Shown in pieces: positions 1 through 6,278 of a DNA stretch of 12,429 nucleotides; within the stretch, counting starts at the first letter, position 1; every line of letters begins with the position of its first letter. The stretch lies in contig DNFA01000024.1 in the NCBI GenBank assembly GCA_003487665.1, positions 10,586 through 23,014 on the forward strand. Direction: 5' to 3'. Below the pieces are notes generated by a model. That model saw only the letters and a program-made list of their open reading frames with translations. It was not told the DNA's origin and did not search any database. The position numbers and the translations under genes were made by a program. Source of the DNA: Oscillibacter sp. (GTDB lineage Bacteria > Bacillota > Clostridia > Oscillospirales > Oscillospiraceae).

Positions 1-393
1 GCCGCCGGTCATGCCGTAGATGCCGTTGTTGACGAAGATGACGGAGATGTTCTCGCCCCGGTTGGCGGCGGACATAGTCTCCGCCAGGCCGATGGAGGCC
101 AGATCGCCGTCGCCCTGATAGGTGAACACCAGCGTCTCGGGATTGCTGCGCTTGGCGCCGGTGGCCACGGCGCAGGCGCGCCCGTGGGCGGCCAGCAGAT
201 AGTCGTAGGTGAAGTAGCCCATGCCCAGACCGCAGCAGCCCACGCCGATGGCGCAGGTACATTTGTCCAGCATGTTCATCTCCTCCAGCACCTCGCCGAT
301 GAGCTTGAAGAGGGTGCTGTGCATACAGCCGGGGCAGAAGCCGTCCACCATGTCGGGCTGGATGCCCTTTGTTCTCGCGTATACCTTTTCCAT
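1..393 (-). CDS. 2-oxoacid:ferredoxin oxidoreductase, beta (TPP-binding) subunit, partial
   Basis: This is the N-terminal 131 residues of the thiamine-diphosphate-binding subunit of a 2-oxoacid:ferredoxin oxidoreductase. The enzyme oxidatively decarboxylates a 2-oxoacid to its acyl-CoA in the cytoplasm and reduces ferredoxin. Visible marks are CPGC (residues 20-23, the usual cluster-associated Cys pair near the N-terminus), an HGRA-VATG stretch (70-79), and the TPP/Mg motif GDGD (94-97) ending in NN (122-123). The ATG at 393 follows an AAGGAGGTG ribosome site, 14 bases after the alpha-subunit stop, so the two are co-transcribed. Family members are usually about 240-280 residues, so roughly half lies off the left edge. 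I cannot tell the substrate (branched-chain 2-oxoacid or 2-oxoglutarate) from this part. The family call is secure. Confidence 0.93.
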   Translation of the reverse strand, partial: MEKVYARTKGIQPDMVDGFCPGCMHSTLFKLIGEVLEEMNMLDKCTCAIGVGCCGLGMGYFTYDYLLAAHGRACAVATGAKRSNPETLVFTYQGDGDLASIGLAETMSAANRGENISVIFVNNGIYGMTGG

Positions 394-407
394 ATTCCGG
401 CACCTCC

Positions 408-1481
408 TTATCGCGCCATCAGCGCTTTGGCGGCGCTGATGACCTCGTCGCGTCCCATGATCTCGCCGCCCGCGTGGAGACACGTCTCGATGGGGCAGCG
501 ATCCGTTACAGCCAGACGGATGTCGTCCACCACCTGTGCAGGGATGCACATCTCCACGTCCAGAATGGCCTTTACCCGGCCGAAGTCCAGCCCGGCAAAC
601 ACGTCGGAGGGGAAGGGGTACAGGGTCTTGGGGCGGATCAGTCCCACCTTACAGCCCTCCGCCCGCAGCAGCTTCACGGCGGAGCGGGCGATGCGTCCGC
701 AGATGCCGTAGCCGGTGACGACCACCTCGGCGTCGTCCAGATACAGCGTCTCTGCCTCGCTGGGCCAGCTCTTGTACAGCTCCTCGGCCTTTTTGCAGTG
801 GCGCTCCTGCTCCTTGGTGTCCCAGCGCCCGGCATCAATGGTGGCGCGGGGCTCCTTATAGGAATCGTGGCCGATGGCCGCCCAGCTGCGGCACTGCTCC
901 TTCAGCGCCCTGACCTCCTGGGCGGAGCGCTCCGGCGGCAGCTCCACCGGCTCCATGATGGTGCCCATGACGCCGTCGGTGAGGATCAGAACCGGATTGC
1001 GATCCTGCTGGGCATAGTCAAAGGCGGCGTAGGTCATGTCCACGGCCTCCTGCACGGTGGAGGGGGAGAACACCCGCATCTTGAAGCCGCCGTTGCCGCT
1101 GGCTTTGGTGGCCTGGGTGTAGTCCTGCTGCGCCGGCTGGATGGTGCCGATGCCGGGGCCGCCCCGCTGCACGTTCACATATACGATGGGGACGCGGGCA
1201 CTGGCGCAGAAGCTGACGCCCTCGCTCATAAGGCTGATGCCGCAGGAGCTGGAGCTGGTCATGGCGCGGGTGCCTGTGCCCGCCGCGCCGTACACCATGT
1301 TGATGGACGCCACCTCGCTCTCGCCCTGTACGAAGCTGCCGCCCACCTCCGGCAGCCGCCGCGCCAGATACTCCGGGATCTCGTTCTGGGGGGTGATGGG
1401 ATAACCGGCGAAGAACCGGCAGCCCGCCCGCACCGCCGCCTCCGCGATGGCCTCGGTGCCCTTCATGAATATTCTTGCCAT
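408..1481 (-). CDS. vorB: 2-oxoacid:ferredoxin oxidoreductase, alpha subunit (VorB/KorA-like)
   Basis: This is the alpha subunit, which supplies the pyrimidine-binding half of the TPP site in the heteromeric oxidoreductase. At 357 residues it has the usual length of VorB-type subunits. It carries the family signatures GYPITP (26-31), GESE (53-56, containing the glutamate expected to activate TPP), a Ser-rich CGISLM segment (80-85) where relatives commonly have a Pro-Gly-x-SLM sequence, and QRGGPG (105-110). The C-terminal part (about 250-357) is the transketolase-C-like domain. The ATG at 1481 is preceded by AAGGAGG, which overlaps the TAA of the ferredoxin gene upstream. Its place between ferredoxin and beta-subunit genes matches the known subunit sets. 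The vorB name (2-oxoisovalerate) is a best guess by length and layout; korA is the alternative, and substrate range cannot be read from the sequence. Confidence 0.9.
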   Translation of the reverse strand: MARIFMKGTEAIAEAAVRAGCRFFAGYPITPQNEIPEYLARRLPEVGGSFVQGESEVASINMVYGAAGTGTRAMTSSSSCGISLMSEGVSFCASARVPIVYVNVQRGGPGIGTIQPAQQDYTQATKASGNGGFKMRVFSPSTVQEAVDMTYAAFDYAQQDRNPVLILTDGVMGTIMEPVELPPERSAQEVRALKEQCRSWAAIGHDSYKEPRATIDAGRWDTKEQERHCKKAEELYKSWPSEAETLYLDDAEVVVTGYGICGRIARSAVKLLRAEGCKVGLIRPKTLYPFPSDVFAGLDFGRVKAILDVEMCIPAQVVDDIRLAVTDRCPIETCLHAGGEIMGRDEVISAAKALMAR

Positions 1482-1493
1482 GCTCTCGCCTCC

Positions 1494-1697
1494 TTATCTG
1501 TACACTTCGATGGCTGCGTCGGGACACATGCGCCCGCAGATCGCGCAGCCGATGCAGTTTTCCGGATGAGCGGCTACCACGAAGGGATAGCCCTTGGAGT
1601 TGACCTCGTGTCCCACGGCCAGCACGCCCTTGGGACAGAACTTCACGCAGTAGCCGCAGCTCTTGCAGCTCTCCGCGCGGATGGTGACTTGCGCCAT
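1494..1697 (-). CDS. 2[4Fe-4S] ferredoxin, delta subunit of the oxidoreductase
   Basis: This 67-residue electron-transfer subunit has two complete cluster motifs of the form C-x2-C-x2-C-x3-C-P: cysteines 11, 14, 17, 21 and cysteines 48, 51, 54, 58. It should take electrons from the catalytic alpha/beta subunits and pass them to soluble ferredoxin, so it acts in the cytoplasm as part of the complex. The ATG at 1697 has an AAAGGAGG site just upstream, which itself follows the ATPase stop codon by a few bases. The stop overlaps the ribosome site of the alpha-subunit gene, 12 bases before its ATG. This is the standard position of a VorD/KorD-type subunit. Both clusters look intact and nothing is odd. 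Confidence 0.93.
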   Translation of the reverse strand: MAQVTIRAESCKSCGYCVKFCPKGVLAVGHEVNSKGYPFVVAAHPENCIGCAICGRMCPDAAIEVYR

Positions 1698-1712
1698 TTC
1701 GATTCCTCCTTT

Positions 1713-2393
1713 TTATTCATCAAGTCCCGCAGCCGGGACGGACATACGCGGTGTGATGGGGATCAGCGGCAGCTCGGTGTGACTCTCCACCTGCGGCAGC
1801 AGGGACTCCGTCACCGCCGCCGCCTCCACCTTGACATAGGGGGACAGTAGCCGCAGCCCCGTCTCCAGACCGGTGAGGAATTCCTCCACCGTGGTCTGCG
1901 CGCCCAACGAGGGATTCAGCAGGAACCGGGGCAGCCCCAGCCGCGCGGCGCGCAGCACGGCGCTGAGCGTTCCGTCGATGTGCTCCACGGTGCCCGACCA
2001 GGGGCGGTAGGGATTCACCACAAAGTAGGCATCCGCGCTTTTCAGCAGGTGGGCGCAGCCGCCGATGAGCCGCGCGCCGGTGTCGTTGCCGCCCACGTCC
2101 AGAATGACGGTGCGCTTTTCGTCCAGCAGCGCCGGTACAAGGCCGCCCACCTGCGTGGGCGCATCGGCGGTCTGGTGCTCGAAGCGGACGGACACGCCCG
2201 CGCTTTCCAGCAGGTTCTCCACATCACGGGAGCGCATCAGGGGCTTCGTCTGATCCAGATCGAAGAAGGACACCGTTTTTCCCTCCGCTGCCGCCTGAAG
2301 CGCCCAGTGGACGGACAGCTCGGATTTACCGCAGCCGGCCTCTCCCAGAAATACCGCAATGCGCCGGGCGGGATCGGGTACATAGCGCGCCAT
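1713..2393 (-). CDS. P-loop ATPase of unknown role, first gene of the oxidoreductase operon
   Basis: This 226-residue protein looks like a SIMIBI-class (MinD/ParA/CooC-like) nucleotide-binding protein. I see a Walker A motif GEAGCGKSE (17-25) after a short beta strand, an Asp-rich switch-like segment DLDQTKP (45-51), a Walker-B-like strand ILDVGGND (97-104) and a late NPYRPW segment (128-133). No membrane segments or cysteine clusters are visible. It is the promoter-proximal gene of the operon: an AAAGGAGGG site precedes the ATG at 2393, and only 15 bases separate its stop from the ferredoxin start. By analogy, CooC and NubA-type SIMIBI ATPases insert metals or Fe-S clusters, so a maturation or loading role for the oxidoreductase is possible, but this is inference. 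It could equally be regulatory. The ATPase fold is well supported; the function is unknown. Confidence 0.85.
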   Translation of the reverse strand: MARYVPDPARRIAVFLGEAGCGKSELSVHWALQAAAEGKTVSFFDLDQTKPLMRSRDVENLLESAGVSVRFEHQTADAPTQVGGLVPALLDEKRTVILDVGGNDTGARLIGGCAHLLKSADAYFVVNPYRPWSGTVEHIDGTLSAVLRAARLGLPRFLLNPSLGAQTTVEEFLTGLETGLRLLSPYVKVEAAAVTESLLPQVESHTELPLIPITPRMSVPAAGLDE

Positions 2394-2438
2394 AGACGCC
2401 CTCCTTTACTCTTTTAAAGCGTTGCTGATTTCGGCTTC

Positions 2439-2467
2439 ATTATATCGCACCACCGCCGGCGTGAAAA
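2439..2467 (-). promoter_or_regulatory. Promoter for the oxidoreductase operon (minus strand)
   Basis: Read on the minus strand, a perfect TATAAT -10 box (2444 to 2439) lies 17 bases downstream of TTTTCA (2467 to 2462), which matches 4 of 6 positions of the -35 consensus. It sits about 45 bases before the ATPase ATG at 2393 in an otherwise AT-rich, non-coding gap. Spacing and position both fit a housekeeping sigma-A promoter. Not tested experimentally. Confidence 0.6.
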
Positions 2468-2529
2468 GCGAGAATGTATGAGAGGGTATCGAAAACCCTT
2501 ATAACCTCTTTCCGGAAAAATGCTCCATA

Positions 2530-2547
2530 GTCGGAATATAATCCGAC
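2530..2547. promoter_or_regulatory. 18-bp palindrome, candidate operator in the divergent promoter region
   Basis: The sequence GTCGGAATATAATCCGAC has perfect 6-base arms (GTCGGA and TCCGAC) around an AT-rich core. A second, shorter perfect palindrome, TTTCCGGAAA, lies at 2509-2518, with centres 25 bases apart. The core contains TATAAT on the plus strand (2537-2542), though no good -35 sits upstream of it. Dyad symmetry of this size is typical of a dimeric regulator site. It does not resemble the Fur 19-bp box or the E. coli ModE box as I know them, so the regulator is unidentified. It could control the transporter cluster, the oxidoreductase operon, or both. Confidence 0.5.
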
Positions 2548-2565
2548 AATACCGAACAACGACCC

Positions 2566-2593
2566 TTGCATTTCGACCGTTATTCTGTAAAAT
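2566..2593 (+). promoter_or_regulatory. Candidate promoter for the transporter/XdhC cluster
   Basis: TTGCAT (2566-2571, 3 of 6 matches to the -35 consensus) is followed after 16 bases by TAAAAT (2588-2593, 5 of 6 matches to the -10). This would start transcription near base 2600, about 28 bases before the permease GTG. An alternative is the TATAAT at 2537-2542 inside the palindrome. If the downstream site is used, the palindrome lies about 53-70 bases upstream of the start point, a position more usual for an activator. Confidence 0.4.
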
Positions 2594-2627
2594 ATAGAGC
2601 GAGACTATCAGAAGGGCGGGACAGACC

Positions 2628-3641
2628 GTGTACACACCCCGACACCCCGTGCGAAGCATTGTTATCATGGCGTCAGCGCTGCTGGCGCTGTTTCTGCTGT
2701 CCTTCGTTGTGGGGCGCTACGGCGTGCCGCTGGGTCAGGTGGTGCGCATCCTGCTGTCGGGCGTGCTTCCCCTTGAGCAGACGTGGACGGACAACATGGC
2801 CATCGCCGTTCTGAACGTGCGCCTGCCCCGTATTCTGCTGGCCTGTCTAGTGGGCTGCGGCCTGTCCGCCGCCGGGACGGGGTACCAGACGGTATTCCAG
2901 AATCCCATGGCGGCGCCGGACATTCTGGGCGCCTCCTCCGGCGCCTGCTTCGGCGCGGCGCTGGCCATCCTGACGGGGCAGGGCGCCGTCATGATCACCG
3001 TATTCGCGTTTCTGGCCAGCCTGCTTTCCGTGGCGCTGGTCTATCTGGTGGGGAACCACACCCGGGGCAATCGCGTGGTGAACCTGCTGCTGGCGGGCAT
3101 CATGGTGGGGTCGCTGTTCTCCGCCTGCACGTCTTATATCAAGCTGGTGGCCGACCCCACCAACCAGCTGCCCCAGATCACCTACTGGCTCATGGGCAGC
3201 CTGTCCGGTACACGGATGGGCACGGTGCGGTTCGCCGCCGTCTGCATGGCGGTGGGGCTGGTGCCCCTGCTCCTGCTGCGGTGGCGGATGAACCTGCTGA
3301 CCCTGTCGCCGGACGAAGCCCGCGCCATGGGAGTGCACACCGACCGGCTGCGTCTGGCGGTGATCCTCTCGTCCACGGTGCTGACAGCGGCGGCGGTGTC
3401 CGTGTCCGGCATGATCGGCTGGGTGGGACTGGTGATCCCGCACCTGAGCCGCCGCATCGTGGGCAGCGACTGCCGCAGGCTGATGCCCATGTCCTGCCTG
3501 TTCGGGGCGGCCTTCCTGCTGCTGGTGGACAACATGGCGCGCTGCCTGACCGCAACGGAGATACCCATCGGCATACTGACCGCCTTTGTGGGCGCGCCGT
3601 TCTTTATCTACCTGATGGTGAGAGGAGGCGACCGGGCGTGA
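2628..3641 (+). CDS. FecCD/BtuC-family ABC transporter permease
   Basis: This is a 337-residue inner-membrane permease of the family that imports siderophores, heme, cobalamin and, in the Haemophilus MolBCA type, molybdate or tungstate. It is hydrophobic throughout, with about ten membrane segments expected. Typical features are RLPRIL (65-70), the QNPMAAPDILG stretch (91-101), an ADPTNQLPQITYWLMGSL stretch (175-192), the ATPase-docking loop with IPHLSRRIVGSD (270-281) and EIPIGILTAFVGAPFF (311-326). Length is normal. The GTG at 2628 has only a modest site upstream (AAGGGCGGG at 2612-2620). The next in-frame ATG, at 2667, has none and would cut into the first membrane segment, so GTG is preferred. 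It overlaps the ATPase gene by 4 bases. The substrate cannot be read from the permease alone. Confidence 0.92.
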   Translation: MYTPRHPVRSIVIMASALLALFLLSFVVGRYGVPLGQVVRILLSGVLPLEQTWTDNMAIAVLNVRLPRILLACLVGCGLSAAGTGYQTVFQNPMAAPDILGASSGACFGAALAILTGQGAVMITVFAFLASLLSVALVYLVGNHTRGNRVVNLLLAGIMVGSLFSACTSYIKLVADPTNQLPQITYWLMGSLSGTRMGTVRFAAVCMAVGLVPLLLLRWRMNLLTLSPDEARAMGVHTDRLRLAVILSSTVLTAAAVSVSGMIGWVGLVIPHLSRRIVGSDCRRLMPMSCLFGAAFLLLVDNMARCLTATEIPIGILTAFVGAPFFIYLMVRGGDRA

Positions 3642-4426
3642 CGCTGACAGTGAAAGACCTGACCTACCGCTACGCAAAGACCGCCGCCCCTGTTTTGCAG
3701 GGGATATCCTTCTCGGCGGAGAGCGGCGACTTCCTCTCGGTGCTGGGCGCCAACGGCGCGGGCAAGAGCACGCTGTTCCGCTGTCTGCTGGGCGGACTGA
3801 CGGACTATACCGGCACCATCGCGCTGGACGGTCGGGACGTGCGCACCCTGTCCCGGCGGGAGACGGCGGAGCATATCGCCTATATCCCGCAGATCCACCG
3901 CCCCACCTTCGGCTATTCGGTGCTGGACACCACGCTGATGGGGCTGACGAGGCAGCTGTCGCCCTTCCGCTCTCCTACGCCGGAGATGGAAAAGCAGGCC
4001 ATGGACGCGCTGGAGCAGATGGGCGTGGCGCAGCTGGCGGAGCGGAACTTCGCCACCCTGTCCGGCGGCGAGCAGCAGCTGGTGCTCATCGCCCGCGCCC
4101 TGTGCCAGCGGTCGGATATTCTGGTGATGGACGAGCCTACGTCCTCGCTGGATTACGGCAACCAGCTGCGGGTGCTGGAGCGGGTGCGTCAGCTGGCGCA
4201 GCAGGGCTACACGGTGCTGCTGTCCACCCACGATCCCCAGCACGCCCTGCGGTTTTCCCAAAAGGTGCTGGCGCTCAGCGGCGGACAGGTGGCGGCGGAC
4301 GGCTGCACAGCCGATGTGCTGACGCCGGAGCTGATCCGGCGGCTGTACGGCGTGGAGGCTGTGGTGCTGGACACGCCCTGCGGCCGGGTGCTGCTGCCGG
4401 GAGAGGAGGGCGGCTCCTGTGTTTGA
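3638..4426 (+). CDS. ABC transporter ATPase of the FecCD-type importer
   Basis: This is the cytoplasmic ATPase that powers the permease encoded just upstream. At 262 residues it is normal for the FepC/BtuD family. All motifs are present: Walker A GANGAGKST (37-45), Q-loop at IPQ (83-85), signature LSGGEQQ (141-147), Walker B ILVMDEP (161-167), D-loop SSLD (169-172) and H-loop STHD (196-199). The segment FGYSVLDTTLMG (91-102) is the usual coupling region of metal-complex importers. The same reading frame is open back to 2783, but that part is a shadow of the permease gene. The true start is the GTG at 3638, which overlaps the permease stop (GTGA) and has AGGAGG at 3623-3628. The end overlaps the methyltransferase start by 8 bases, indicating translational coupling. 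Confidence 0.93.
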   Translation: MTLTVKDLTYRYAKTAAPVLQGISFSAESGDFLSVLGANGAGKSTLFRCLLGGLTDYTGTIALDGRDVRTLSRRETAEHIAYIPQIHRPTFGYSVLDTTLMGLTRQLSPFRSPTPEMEKQAMDALEQMGVAQLAERNFATLSGGEQQLVLIARALCQRSDILVMDEPTSSLDYGNQLRVLERVRQLAQQGYTVLLSTHDPQHALRFSQKVLALSGGQVAADGCTADVLTPELIRRLYGVEAVVLDTPCGRVLLPGEEGGSCV

Positions 4427-5225
4427 GTGGACGGAGGAGCGCGTGTCGTTCATGGCGGACGCCTGTGAACGCACGGACTTTCATACAAGGCTGGCGGCGC
4501 TGCTGTCGCCGTATCTGAAGAAAACGGACAGCATCTGCGACGCGGGGTGCGGCCTTGGCTATCTCTCGCTGGCGCTGTCGCCGCTGGTCGGGCATGTGAC
4601 GGCGGCGGAGCGGGACGACCGGGCGCTGGACGTGCTGCGCCGTCAGCTGGCGCGGCGGGACATCCGCAATGTGACCCCACTGTGTACCGATGTGCTGGCC
4701 TATACGCCGTCGGAGCCCTTTGACGCCATGGTGTTCTGCTTTTTCGGCAGCATGGAGGAGATCGTCGCCGCCGCCCGCCGTCAGTGCCGGGGAACGGTGC
4801 TGGCCATCGTCCGGGACGACACGTGCCACCGGTTTTCCGGCGCGCCCCGTGAGCCGGGACGCCACAGCTTCGAGAGCGCCTGCGGCTATCTGGAGCGGCA
4901 GGGCATCCCCTACACCAGCCGCCGCATGGCGCTGGACTTTCCCCAGCCTCTCCGCACGCGGGAGGACGCGCGGCGCTTCATGGCGCTGTACGGCAGGGGA
5001 GACGCGGCGGAAGCGCTGCCCACATCACTTGTTTCCACCGGCGATCCGGAATTTCCGTGGCAGCTGCCTGGCGTCCGGCGCTTTGGAATGATCGTATTGA
5101 ATTGGAAGAAGGAGAAAACACATGAACAAGAACGTGAAACGGCTGCTGGCGCTGGTACTGGCGCTGGTCATGAGCCTGAGCCTGTTCGCCTGCGGCCAGA
5201 AGCAGCAGCCGGACGCAGCGGATGA
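4419..5225 (+). CDS. Class I SAM-dependent methyltransferase with C-terminal run-on
   Basis: This is a Rossmann-fold methyltransferase of unknown substrate. Motif I is ICDAGCGLGYLS (39-50), followed by an acidic ribose-binding position in AAERD (62-66) and a TDVLAYT segment (90-96) where motif II/III lies. A late strand, RFGMIVLNW (221-229), looks like the final beta strand of the fold. The GTG at 4419 has GGAGG at 4404-4408 and overlaps the ATPase stop. The frame does not stop after residue 234. It runs 34 residues into the lipoprotein gene in a different frame, giving 268 residues; the tail (Gly/Ala/Glu-rich) looks like out-of-frame translation. The motif I region and strand order resemble CbiT- or PrmA-like enzymes, but identity is not assigned. 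Its place between transporter genes suggests action on the transported ligand or on cofactor chemistry (inference). Confidence 0.82.
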   Translation: MFEWTEERVSFMADACERTDFHTRLAALLSPYLKKTDSICDAGCGLGYLSLALSPLVGHVTAAERDDRALDVLRRQLARRDIRNVTPLCTDVLAYTPSEPFDAMVFCFFGSMEEIVAAARRQCRGTVLAIVRDDTCHRFSGAPREPGRHSFESACGYLERQGIPYTSRRMALDFPQPLRTREDARRFMALYGRGDAAEALPTSLVSTGDPEFPWQLPGVRRFGMIVLNWKKEKTHEQERETAAGAGTGAGHEPEPVRLRPEAAAGRSG

Positions 5226-6213
5226 GGGCACGCAGACGGAGACCACCCGCGTGTTTACGGACTCCTGCGGCCGCGAGGTCACGGTGCCCGCCGACATCCG
5301 GAGGATCGCCGTATCCGGCCCTCTGGCGCAGATGGTGGTGTTCGCCATCGCGCCGGACAAAATGGTGGGCGTGGCCAACGCGTGGGACGAGAGCGCCAAG
5401 GCCTATTTTGACGCCAAGTATCTGGAGCTGCCCCTGCTGGGACAGCTGTACGGCGGCAAGGGTGAGCTGAATCTGGAGACGCTGCTGGCGGCGGCGCCGG
5501 ACGTGGTCATCGACGTGGGCGAGCCCAAGGACAGCATGGCGGAGGATCTGGACGCGCTGCAGGAGCAGACCGGTATCCCCTTTGTCCATATCGACGCGTA
5601 CCTTGCCTCCATGGACGATACCTATGCCATGCTGGGCGACCTGCTGGCCATGCCCAACGAGGCGCAGGGGCTGGCGGACTACTGCCGCTATGTCTATGAC
5701 AAGGTGAAGGCCATCGCCGACAGTGTGGAGAAGGTGAACCTGCTGTATATCACCGGCGAGGAGGGACTGAACGTCATCGCGCGCGGCTCCTACCACGCGG
5801 AGGTCATCGACATGCTGTGCAATAATCTGGCCGTGGTGGACGAGCCGTCCAGCAAGGGTACCGGCAACGAGGTGGACATGGAGCAGATCCTCAACTGGAA
5901 CCCCGATGCGGTGATCTTTGCCCCCGGCAGCATTTACAGCACCGTGGCGGACAACGAAAACTGGCAGACCATCCCGGCTATCAGGGACGGCAGGTATTAC
6001 GAGGTCCCCATGGGCCCCTACAACTGGATGGGCTTCCCACCCAGTGTCCAGCGCATTCTGGGCATGCAGTGGATGGCCAAGGTGCTCTATCCCGACGCGG
6101 CGGACTATGACATGTACGAGACGACCCAGACGTACTTCCAGCTGTTCTATCACTGCGATCTGACCGCGGAGCAGTACGCGGCGCTGACCGCCCACTCTCT
6201 GGCAGCGGACTGA
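5122..6213 (+). CDS. ABC transporter substrate-binding lipoprotein (PF01497-like)
   Basis: This 363-residue extracellular lipoprotein captures the ligand for the FecCD-type importer. The signal peptide is clear: MNKNVKR, a Leu/Ala/Val core, then the lipobox LFAC with the lipidated Cys at 24, followed by a polar linker (25-40). The mature part has the class III binding-protein pattern: a DSCGREVTVP start (47-56), a LNLETLLAAAPDVVID segment in the first lobe, a second lobe containing an ILNWNPDAVIF stretch, and a late PYNWMGFPPS region that may face the binding site. The ATG at 5122 has GAAGGAG eight bases upstream. The gene lies downstream of the permease and ATPase and is separated from them by the methyltransferase. 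Ligand candidates are molybdate/tungstate (from the XdhC neighbour), an iron complex or a corrinoid; the sequence alone does not decide. Confidence 0.9.
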   Translation: MNKNVKRLLALVLALVMSLSLFACGQKQQPDAADEGTQTETTRVFTDSCGREVTVPADIRRIAVSGPLAQMVVFAIAPDKMVGVANAWDESAKAYFDAKYLELPLLGQLYGGKGELNLETLLAAAPDVVIDVGEPKDSMAEDLDALQEQTGIPFVHIDAYLASMDDTYAMLGDLLAMPNEAQGLADYCRYVYDKVKAIADSVEKVNLLYITGEEGLNVIARGSYHAEVIDMLCNNLAVVDEPSSKGTGNEVDMEQILNWNPDAVIFAPGSIYSTVADNENWQTIPAIRDGRYYEVPMGPYNWMGFPPSVQRILGMQWMAKVLYPDAADYDMYETTQTYFQLFYHCDLTAEQYAALTAHSLAAD

Positions 6214-6221
6214 GATAACAA

Positions 6222-6241
6222 ACCCGCCCGCAGGGGCGGGT
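6222..6241. other. GC-rich hairpin between lipoprotein and xdhC genes
   Basis: Perfect 8-base arms ACCCGCCC and GGGCGGGT enclose a GCAG loop, starting nine bases after the lipoprotein stop. No T-tract follows on the plus strand, so it is not a standard terminator for the cluster. On the minus strand it is followed by TTTGTTATC, a weak T-run. It may stabilise the upstream mRNA 3' end or partly reduce read-through into xdhC. No separate promoter is evident in the 37 bases before the xdhC ATG. Confidence 0.6.
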
Positions 6242-6278
6242 ATGCGGGATTATCCCCACAACGCAAAGGAGCACTTTT

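Noticed and set aside
369..1850. Long plus-strand open frame of 493 codons opposite the oxidoreductase genes
   Set aside because: It is antisense to three clearly recognised genes with intact motifs, has no ribosome site and a composition (rich in His, Gly, Arg, Leu) typical of shadow frames in GC-rich DNA.
2483..2499. Small inverted repeat AGGGT-N7-ACCCT in the intergenic gap
   Set aside because: Five-base arms are common by chance, and the position is upstream of both candidate promoters, so it is probably not transcribed.
2394..2627. Possible riboswitch (for example molybdenum-cofactor or cobalamin type) before the permease gene
   Set aside because: The likely leader is only about 30-80 bases, too short for those classes, and I see none of their conserved elements.
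2414..2668. Minus-strand open frame of 84 codons across the intergenic region
   Set aside because: It has no ribosome site, starts inside the permease gene and covers the promoter boxes and palindromes; no recognisable domain.
2783..3637. Upstream extension of the ABC ATPase frame, which stays open back to 2783
   Set aside because: This part lies over the permease gene in another frame and has no family likeness; the ATPase domain begins at the GTG at 3638, which has its own AGGAGG.
5140..5180. Repeated CTGGCGCTGGT units near the start of the lipoprotein gene
   Set aside because: This is the Leu/Ala/Val-rich core of the signal peptide written with one preferred codon set, not an independent repeat element.
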